Below are positions 1 through 5,280 of a stretch of 12,671 nt of DNA, piece after piece. Source of the stretch: CAYUYM01 sp964449305 (GTDB lineage Bacteria > Bacteroidota > Ignavibacteria > SZUA-365 > CAYQST01); assembly GCA_964449305.1 (NCBI GenBank), contig CAYUYM010000100.1, positions 1 to 12,671 of the forward strand. The letters run 5' to 3'. The translations under genes were made by a program, and so were the position numbers. Positions within the stretch are counted from its first letter, which is position 1; the number at the start of each line of letters is the position of its first letter. The notes beneath the pieces are model-generated. The model was not told where the DNA came from. It saw nothing but the letters and a program-made list of their open reading frames with translations, and made no database searches.

Positions 1-369
1 GTCTGAATCGCACCATGCTGGAATTGAAACACTTCCAATGGATTCTTAGTCCATTATGTCTGCCAGTTGTCTGAATCGCACCATGCTGGAATTGAAACCT
101 CGGCGTCGACGACGGTGAACTCCGTCACCTCGATGTACGTCTGAATCGCACCATGCTGGAATTGAAACTGTTGGGCGCGCATTCGATTACGAGACAGCGT
201 GGAGCAGCCTGAATCGCACCATGCTGGAATTGGATTCCAATTGTATGCAAACCTTATGTTTGTTATGTTCTCACAGTGAATCGCACCATGCTGGAATTGA
301 ATCACTACGTCAAAGTGACCTCTCCACACTTTCATGAATGTCTGAATCGCACCATGCTGGAATTGCGAG
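1..369 (+). CRISPR. CRISPR array, leader-distal (trailer) end, 6 repeats / 5 spacers, continues off the left edge
   Basis: Six 30-nt repeats lie at 1-30, 69-98, 139-168, 207-236, 274-303 and 340-369. The spacers are 38, 40, 38, 37 and 36 nt and share no obvious sequence. The first three repeats are identical: they begin GTCTGAATCGCACC and end GCTGGAATTGAAAC. A 23-nt core (repeat positions 4-26) is invariant in all six. Repeats 4, 5 and 6 carry 4, 4 and 3 changes, confined to the two ends. The ATTGAAAC 3' end is typical of type I-B/I-C and type III repeats and would form the crRNA 5' handle of a plus-strand transcript. Decay towards the right marks the trailer, so the leader and any cas genes should lie left of base 1. 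The repeat has little internal palindrome. The subtype cannot be set without cas genes. Confidence 0.97.
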
Positions 370-420
370 CGGGGCGCACGGGGGCGCCCCGAGACAGGGC
401 ACCGGGGCGGTGCGACTCGC
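365..420 (+). terminator. GC-rich stem-loop at the trailer end of the CRISPR array (possible terminator)
   Basis: Three nested stems can form: GCGAG (365-369) with CTCGC (416-420), CGCAC (375-379) with GTGCG (410-414), and GCCCC (386-390) with GGGGC (404-408), leaving a 13-nt loop. The outer stem uses the last five bases of repeat 6. No U-tract follows, so this is not a classical intrinsic terminator. It could stop or process the array transcript, or be chance in a very GC-rich stretch. Confidence 0.3.
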
Positions 421-542
421 TGGGGTGCCTCGGGGATCATGGGGCCGCCATGGGCCATTCTGATTGTGCCCACCTCTGTGCACGCAGCAGGGGCAACGCT
501 TGAAGTGAAAGGAGGAAGTCGTACCTTCGTGATGCGGTGTCA

Positions 543-572
543 GCCACAATCGAACCATTATGGAATCGAGAT
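543..572 (+). repeat. Eroded CRISPR repeat
   Basis: This 30-nt stretch matches the array repeat at 21 of 30 positions, including AATCG, ACCAT and TGGAAT in the right register. It lies 173 nt beyond repeat 6, which would leave room for two further, fully degraded units. It is exactly 36 nt from the next eroded repeat, a normal spacer length for this array. I read it as a fossil of an older, longer array. Confidence 0.75.
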
Positions 573-608
573 GAAGCTGATACAAAAGTTGTGTGTGTGT
601 GCGTCTTC

Positions 609-638
609 CCCTGAATCGAACCATGCTGGATTTTCTGC
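609..638 (+). repeat. Eroded CRISPR repeat
   Basis: This stretch matches the array repeat at 22 of 30 positions, with nearly the whole centre intact: CTGAATCG then ACCATGCTGGA. The 3' handle (ATTGAAAC) is lost, as in the terminal repeats of the live array. A 36-nt gap (573-608) separates it from the previous eroded repeat. Confidence 0.8.
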
Positions 639-903
639 CGTACTATTTCCGCTTCCCCCAGCCTGCCCAACATGCTGTACGTCTCTTACGCCAACGTATA
701 CGCACGTGTCAAGAGAAGTCCACATGTCCGCTGAACCCGGACTCTATCACCACCTCAGGCACTCGACGGCGGCAGCAGAGCGAGCGACGACGCTGGATGT
801 GCCGCTCACCCATTGCAGCTCGGTGGCAGCGTGAACAACCTTGCCAGGCTCGGTGCGGAGGCGGGCATCCATGTACATCCGCTAATGCGGGAGTGAGGCA
901 CAC

Positions 904-923
904 GTTGAAGAGTTGAAGAGTTT
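904..923. repeat. Short tandem repeat, GTTGAAGA unit
   Basis: The 8-nt unit GTTGAAGA is present twice in full and partly a third time. It is a small intergenic tandem repeat of unknown role. Confidence 0.6.
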
Positions 924-968
924 GGACACAGGTTCGCCCTTCCGTCGTCATGCCCGCGGTGAGTTCGT

Positions 969-999
969 CAAGTTGTCACGTTGCCAAGTCATCACGTTG
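969..999. repeat. Imperfect two-copy 15-mer repeat
   Basis: CAAGTTGTCACGTTG (969-983) and CAAGTCATCACGTTG (985-999) agree at 13 of 15 positions with a 16-nt period. The pair lies just upstream of the REP-like palindrome and may belong to the same composite intergenic element. Confidence 0.55.
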
Positions 1000-1025
1000 G
1001 ACTGCCGCGGAGGGAAGGGGCGTGG

Positions 1026-1064
1026 ATTCCCGCGCCTGCACTGAGCCTGTCGAAGTGCGGGAAT
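1026..1064. repeat. REP-like palindromic intergenic element
   Basis: ATTCCCGC (1026-1033) and GCGGGAAT (1057-1064) form a perfect 8-bp inverted repeat around the interior ACTGAGCCTGTCGAAGT. An alternative inner stem pairs GCACT (1038-1042) with AGTGC (1054-1058). The TTCGACAGGCTCAG-type interior between ATTCCCG arms recalls dispersed palindromic repeats seen between genes in many bacteria. Only one copy is in this window, so its repeat status is from memory, not shown here. Confidence 0.5.
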
Positions 1065-1218
1065 GATGGAGCGAGTCAGGCCGGTGATCCTCAGGAGCAA
1101 CTCCACAAGACGCTGTCGATTGTCCACAGATCCGTTGTCAACCGCTCCGCCCGGTCATGAACGCTGCGGCACCGTCGCTTCAGGCTCGCTTGTCTCTGTT
1201 AGCAGCGGTCGTTCACAT

Positions 1219-2958
1219 TCAATACCCATCCACCAATGGCCCAAGTGCCAGTGGTGACAGCGGATCGAATGCGGCGAAGTAGCTGAAGGGCGCACCATAA
1301 TACCTCAGGCGGATCTTGCGTCGCCTGCCCTGTCTGTGCTTTCCTGGTCGTCGTGGCTTCGATGCTTGGTTGAGGTTTTCTGCGATGCATCCTTTCAGAA
1401 CGGCGAAAGCGCGTTCACGGCTTTGGTCAAGCGCCTTGAGCTGCGTGGCAAGGTGCTTCTGTGCATGCAGGATGCGGAAGCCGTTGGACCAACAGGGATC
1501 GCGCAGCGCCAACGGGTGCGCCATCCCGGTTCGCCTGCCGACAGAAGAAGCGATGAGACGAAGTGCCACCATGGAAACCGTCTCATCCTTCGTTCTTCGT
1601 AATGTACCGACCCGGATATGGTGCAGAAGGCGGGCGGTAAACTCCTTGTGGGCATCCTTCTGCTTGTCGACGGATGCCTTTCTGATGCGCACCATGCCAT
1701 CCCGCCTGATCTGGTAGCCGACGAACGACACCCATGTCCAGCCGGTGCCCGTGCCATCGGTGCTCCAAAGAAATGGACGTTTGGATTTTTCGTCGAAGTA
1801 TTTCGCTCCGTGGCCTGTACAGACGACCGGCGGGTGCACGATCAAGCCCAGGTCGCATGCCGTTGAACGATAGCGCTCGAGCGCTGCATCACAGGCCTCC
1901 TGCGACGGAGACATGATGATCATGTCATCACAATACCTGGCATAGAAGAGATCCGGATCGGCAGGCTGTCGCACCGCTTCATCCACGGAGTGCATCAGCA
2001 TGTTTGCCAGTGTGGGTGATAGTGCGCCTCCCTGGGGAAGGCCGCGGACGATGCCGTCTTCCAGTGCTTCATCCGGTTGATCAATGATGCCCTGCTTGTC
2101 CCTTCTCCCGAGTTGGGCCCTGCCCGCTGGCAGTGCCACGCCGTGGAAGGAATATGACGCGAGATAACCATCAACGAGATTCAGGACGCGCGGATCGAGT
2201 GACACTCCCTGGAGTGCCAGGCGCTTGAGAAAATCTCCGATGGCAGCGCGGAGTCGATCGTGACGGATGGTGTCGTAGAACTTTTTCAGGTCGCATTCCG
2301 CCACATACAGCGGGCCAGCCTCCGGAGGATGGGAGCCGGCATAGCGAAGAAGCGCTTCGACGGCGGTGTGATGCCTGATCGTGCCATCCTTTCGGAATGC
2401 ATAGGAATCCGGCGAAAGAAATGGATCCAAGACGGCTACAAGATACCGGTTGGTCAGCGTGATCACCAACCGGTTCACAAGATTCCCTTCGTAGGAGGCG
2501 ATAAGGCGGTACCGCATGGGTTCCTTGTTCACCCGGGCTTCGGACTTCTTCATTTTGGCTTTGCAGAGAATCGATGGCTGATCGAACACCATGCGATGGT
2601 TGACCAATGCGCGCTTCTGCACGCGACGGATGACATCCTTCAGCCGTATCACCCACGCGTCTGTTGAATGCCAGCGGGCATGGATCACGTGCCGCATCGC
2701 CTCGGCGGCTTGGTGTGCATGAGGTTGCAGCTCCCGCTTCTCCTTGGGCGCGTGCTTCCACATCCGTCTCGGCGGAAGACACTGCAGGGTGTCTGGGACG
2801 ATGTCGATGGGTCTCGGGGTGCCGCTGACCAGATTGGAAAGAAAGTGCCATCGATGGCGCTTCTGCATGGCTTTCAGTCGGATCCGGATCAGTGCGTCGA
2901 TGATGGCAGGTTCGCTGAACGCCTGCTCGAAATTCTGTTGCATGTCATATGTGATCAT
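1219..2958 (-). CDS. Orphan reverse transcriptase (RNA-directed DNA polymerase), class unassigned
   Basis: 579 residues. The RT palm motifs are in order. There is an RT2-like MRYRLIA at 148-154. ECDLKKFYDTI at 221-231 carries the first catalytic Asp (D223). GLPQGGALSPTLANM is at 306-320. RYCDDMIIM at 341-349 carries the YCDD pair (D344, D345). FVGYQI at 412-417 fits motif 7. About 145 N-terminal residues precede the fingers. The C-terminal part (about 430-579) has no visible Cas1 domain, HNH nuclease or nitrilase and ends in an Arg/Lys-rich stretch, so nucleic-acid binding is likely. No group II intron boundaries were seen and a clear maturase domain is missing. The start is ATG at 2958 with no clear ribosome-binding site; ATG at 2943 is an alternative. 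It is last in the minus-strand gene set, 175 bp after the TPR-OB gene. The best guess is a defence-type (UG/DRT-like) RT; the exact class is unknown. Confidence 0.9.
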   Translation of the reverse strand: MITYDMQQNFEQAFSEPAIIDALIRIRLKAMQKRHRWHFLSNLVSGTPRPIDIVPDTLQCLPPRRMWKHAPKEKRELQPHAHQAAEAMRHVIHARWHSTDAWVIRLKDVIRRVQKRALVNHRMVFDQPSILCKAKMKKSEARVNKEPMRYRLIASYEGNLVNRLVITLTNRYLVAVLDPFLSPDSYAFRKDGTIRHHTAVEALLRYAGSHPPEAGPLYVAECDLKKFYDTIRHDRLRAAIGDFLKRLALQGVSLDPRVLNLVDGYLASYSFHGVALPAGRAQLGRRDKQGIIDQPDEALEDGIVRGLPQGGALSPTLANMLMHSVDEAVRQPADPDLFYARYCDDMIIMSPSQEACDAALERYRSTACDLGLIVHPPVVCTGHGAKYFDEKSKRPFLWSTDGTGTGWTWVSFVGYQIRRDGMVRIRKASVDKQKDAHKEFTARLLHHIRVGTLRRTKDETVSMVALRLIASSVGRRTGMAHPLALRDPCWSNGFRILHAQKHLATQLKALDQSRERAFAVLKGCIAENLNQASKPRRPGKHRQGRRRKIRLRYYGAPFSYFAAFDPLSPLALGPLVDGY

Positions 2959-3133
2959 GGGAAGCGGCCTGATGCGACGTCGAAGTGGTGTTCATGGATT
3001 ATGCGAGGTATTGGAATCCACGGATGGTGAATCCCATTCCCTCGAATTCCCGGAAGTCGATTCTGCAACTTCCTCGATCCCGCAAGATGTGCGGGCTTCG
3101 ACAGTGTACATGTACCGCTCACCCATGACCAGA
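2959..3133 (-). ncRNA. Putative structured leader or non-coding RNA upstream of the reverse transcriptase
   Basis: This 175-bp gap is the largest inside the operon. Two hairpins sit side by side: GGAAGT (3052-3057) with ACTTCC (3068-3073), loop 10 nt; and CCCGCA (3079-3084) with TGCGGG (3090-3095), loop 5 nt. A 10-bp palindrome GTACATGTAC (3106-3115) follows the stop of the upstream gene. Several defence RTs and all retrons use an adjacent RNA as template, usually just upstream, so a template or regulatory RNA is reasonable here. This is inference: no known RNA family is recognised, and the hairpins could merely stabilise or terminate the upstream transcript. Confidence 0.25.
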
Positions 3134-5269
3134 TCAGTGCCCCGCTGACGAGGCTGAAACCGGAACCGCCACGGCCTTCCATCCATACCGGTCCTTGCGC
3201 TTCTCATACTGCAACGCCGCCGGGACTTCCCAGAAGTCCGACTCTTCGATGGAATCAGGCACCAGCGCCGGCGGGATGAAGCAGTCATCGAGAAAGGCGT
3301 TTGCCCCGCCACGGGTGATCCGGCCCCGGAATACACGGTAGTATCCTTCCGGAGGTGCTGCATCCGTCGCTCGCATGGCATGGGCATGCTTGTTGCCCGT
3401 TTTCGGGTCCTCAGACCAGGCAATGTGGACAAAGCTCCCCGGAGGAAAATCGGCAGCCGTGGAAATGCGTGAATGATGGACAAGCATCGCGGGCAGACAC
3501 GAAGCATGGACGATGAAGCTCTGCCCGGCTGCCGGATCGTGATGGACAACCACACCGTGCAGGATGGGCAGGGCATCCCATGGCTCACCAGGACGCGTTT
3601 CCACCACCACCACCACGGTGCGGCCTTGTTCCACGAATGCGCGGAACCTGATCGCCGCCCCCTTGGGGATGGTTGTGAGAACCTGATGCGTCTTGTGCTT
3701 GAGCGGCACAGACACATATTTCCCGTCCTCATTCCAGCCGATCACGCTTATCGCAGGCTTTGAAGGATCGGTGTCCGCCACATGGACCACGTTGGCATCG
3801 ATCCAGGGAAGCCCTTCGGCCATGATATCGTTGGCACGTTGTGCATGGTGGCGGTAGAGTTCATCATTGTCAGATGCGGGCTCCGATTCACGGTACCATG
3901 GGTGCAGCATCAGAAGTTCGATGTCGTTCTTCACTTTCCATCCCTTGAGCTGGCACGTATGACCGATGGCATCCAACTCGAAATGAGCGGGGGCATGCAG
4001 CTCCGCGTGGAGAAACTCGTCGATCAGTTCGCGCCGGATCTTCACAAGGAATGCATCATCCTCCACCGCGCACAGCATGGCCCGGCAGAGACAGGCCAGC
4101 CGCTGCTCGTGACTGTCGGGATCAAGTGCCTCGGCGAATCCGTGCCATGCCCAGAAATCCGCCTTTTTCCGGCGCAGGAATGGCAGGAGATACTGGCGTG
4201 CCTTCTCCCTCTGGCCCATCCAGACGTGGAGATTGCCGATGTAATAAGCGAAGTAGAGCTGGTCGGGAAACCGTTCCACTCCCGACCTGAAAAGCGGAAT
4301 GAACCATGCATACTCCGACATCACCCCGCGGTGCGTCTTCGCCCATTTGTATAATGCGCTGATCAACTGCTCCATGAGTGATGGAAACGTGTGCGTCCCA
4401 TCGTCGGCTGTCTTTCTTTGAAAATCTTCCTCACGGAGGAACGCGACATTCCACCATCCCACAAATCTTCCCAGGCGATCCCATCCTTCTCCAAGCCGCA
4501 GCGTGAAGGAAAGAATGATGGAATGCACATCTGAAGGACGGACTGGATTCGGGATTGCCGCATAGGTATAGAGGATGCTCTCGAGATCAGCAACCGCATG
4601 GGCGTCCTTTCCAAGCGTCTTCAGACAATGGAAGGTTTCCCATGCCGCCTGTTTCGCGAAACCTTCATTATCAGGATGCGCTTTTGCGAGGTTCACCCAC
4701 GCCTTCTGGGACTCGCGGTAGTTGCCCTGCTTGTGAAGCTGCTTCGCCTGGGCGATTCGTGGATCATCCCCCCCCTTGTTTAGATGCGCGTCGAGCCGGG
4801 TGTACTCCATCCCCAGAAGCTCGTCGTTGATCTCGAGCCGATGCCAGAGCTCCAGCATCTCACGAGCCTTGTCCGTCATCAGGTTCTTCATCGCGCACAC
4901 AACGATGTGGCGGAGCAGCCAGGCGGCGGGTTTGGCCATCCGTGGATTCTCCGCAGCATCGGCGAGAAGAGTCTGGACATGGTCGAACGCCTGTGCCATG
5001 TGCTGAACGGATCCGCCGTCAACGAGCACATGCTTGAAATACTGTCCCTTCTGCCACTCCTTCCTGGGCGCCGGCTGACCGAGAAGCTCCTCAAGGATCG
5101 CCGCCTTACGGGCGGCATCCTTGTGTTCGTTGGTCTCCTTCATGCCCGCCAGCAATGCTTCGGTGAATGCCTCCTGCGCATCCTCATCATCGGGATGTTC
5201 CATCCAGCGTGATCGTGCCGCATCGAGCTGCCCTGCGGGATCGTCGTCCCAATCCATGAGCTGGTTCAT
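3134..5269 (-). CDS. TPR-repeat protein with C-terminal OB-fold (S1/cold-shock-like) domains, TOTE-like
   Basis: 711 residues, cytoplasmic, with no signal peptide or membrane segment. The N-terminal two thirds are helical and rich in Ala, Leu and Trp, with TPR-like hairpins near 172-235 and 333-385 (for example AKQLHKQGNYRESQKAWVNLA). The last 200 residues change to beta-rich sequence, readable as OB-like units near 505-560, 566-635 and 643-705. The last (YYRVFRGRITRGG, then FLDDCFIPPALV) has the look of an S1 or cold-shock strand pattern. This TPR-then-S1/CSD order resembles the TPR proteins of TOTE conflict systems; that link is from memory. The likely role is a scaffold that binds RNA or single-stranded DNA. 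The start is ATG at 5269 behind GAGGAT, and the ribosome-binding site overlaps the stop codon of the upstream helicase, so translation is probably coupled. A 7-G run (coding strand) lies at 4768-4774. Confidence 0.8.
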   Translation of the reverse strand: MNQLMDWDDDPAGQLDAARSRWMEHPDDEDAQEAFTEALLAGMKETNEHKDAARKAAILEELLGQPAPRKEWQKGQYFKHVLVDGGSVQHMAQAFDHVQTLLADAAENPRMAKPAAWLLRHIVVCAMKNLMTDKAREMLELWHRLEINDELLGMEYTRLDAHLNKGGDDPRIAQAKQLHKQGNYRESQKAWVNLAKAHPDNEGFAKQAAWETFHCLKTLGKDAHAVADLESILYTYAAIPNPVRPSDVHSIILSFTLRLGEGWDRLGRFVGWWNVAFLREEDFQRKTADDGTHTFPSLMEQLISALYKWAKTHRGVMSEYAWFIPLFRSGVERFPDQLYFAYYIGNLHVWMGQREKARQYLLPFLRRKKADFWAWHGFAEALDPDSHEQRLACLCRAMLCAVEDDAFLVKIRRELIDEFLHAELHAPAHFELDAIGHTCQLKGWKVKNDIELLMLHPWYRESEPASDNDELYRHHAQRANDIMAEGLPWIDANVVHVADTDPSKPAISVIGWNEDGKYVSVPLKHKTHQVLTTIPKGAAIRFRAFVEQGRTVVVVVETRPGEPWDALPILHGVVVHHDPAAGQSFIVHASCLPAMLVHHSRISTAADFPPGSFVHIAWSEDPKTGNKHAHAMRATDAAPPEGYYRVFRGRITRGGANAFLDDCFIPPALVPDSIEESDFWEVPAALQYEKRKDRYGWKAVAVPVSASSAGH

Positions 5270-5280
5270 CGCATCCTCAT
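5270..5280 (-). promoter_or_regulatory. Ribosome-binding site overlapping the helicase stop codon
   Basis: On the minus strand AATGAGGATGCG precedes the ATG at 5269-5267. The TGA of the helicase (5279-5277) is embedded in the GAGGAT ribosome-binding site, leaving 7 nt between the genes. The same initiation block, AATGAGGAYRCGATGAACC, also precedes the helicase itself (17 of 19 identical). Confidence 0.7.

Larger units (their letters stand above)
639..1218. other. Gene-less intergenic region between CRISPR remnants and the reverse transcriptase gene
   Basis: No open frame here shows a recognisable domain, a ribosome-binding site or consistent codon use. The short open frames overlap each other and the repeats. 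The region holds a TTGAAGAG tandem (904-923), a two-copy 15-mer (969-999) and a REP-like palindrome (1026-1064). It also receives the 3' end of the minus-strand operon, yet I see no clear intrinsic terminator. Confidence 0.6.

Noticed and set aside
410..506. Two more eroded CRISPR repeats at about 410-439 and 477-506
   Set aside because: Their position fits the spacing, but matches are short (GACTCGC; TTGAA), and the first coincides with the arm of a GC-rich stem. Not distinguishable from chance.
658..687. A further CRISPR-like fragment (CAACATGCTGTACGT)
   Set aside because: It matches part of the repeat core but sits only 19 nt after the previous eroded repeat, which breaks the spacing.
54..951. 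Several overlapping open frames of 75-139 codons across the CRISPR array and its flank
   Set aside because: They translate the repeats themselves (recurrent IPAWCDS or NRTMLEL peptides) or overlap on both strands, and none has domain or ribosome-binding support.
1219..2958. CRISPR-associated RT (RT-Cas1 type), suggested by the nearby array
   Set aside because: The protein has no visible Cas1 or Cas6 domain, no cas gene is in the window, and about 600-850 bp of gene-less DNA and fossil repeats separate it from the array trailer. Adjacency alone is weak.
1219..3133. Diversity-generating retroelement
   Set aside because: The RT motif reads LPQGGALSP rather than the SQ-type motif of DGR RTs, and I saw no template/variable repeat pair with adenine-specific changes.
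3601..3616. CCA trinucleotide run in the TPR-OB gene as a contingency repeat
   Set aside because: It encodes five valines in a predicted beta strand, and trinucleotide changes would keep the frame, so no switching effect is expected.
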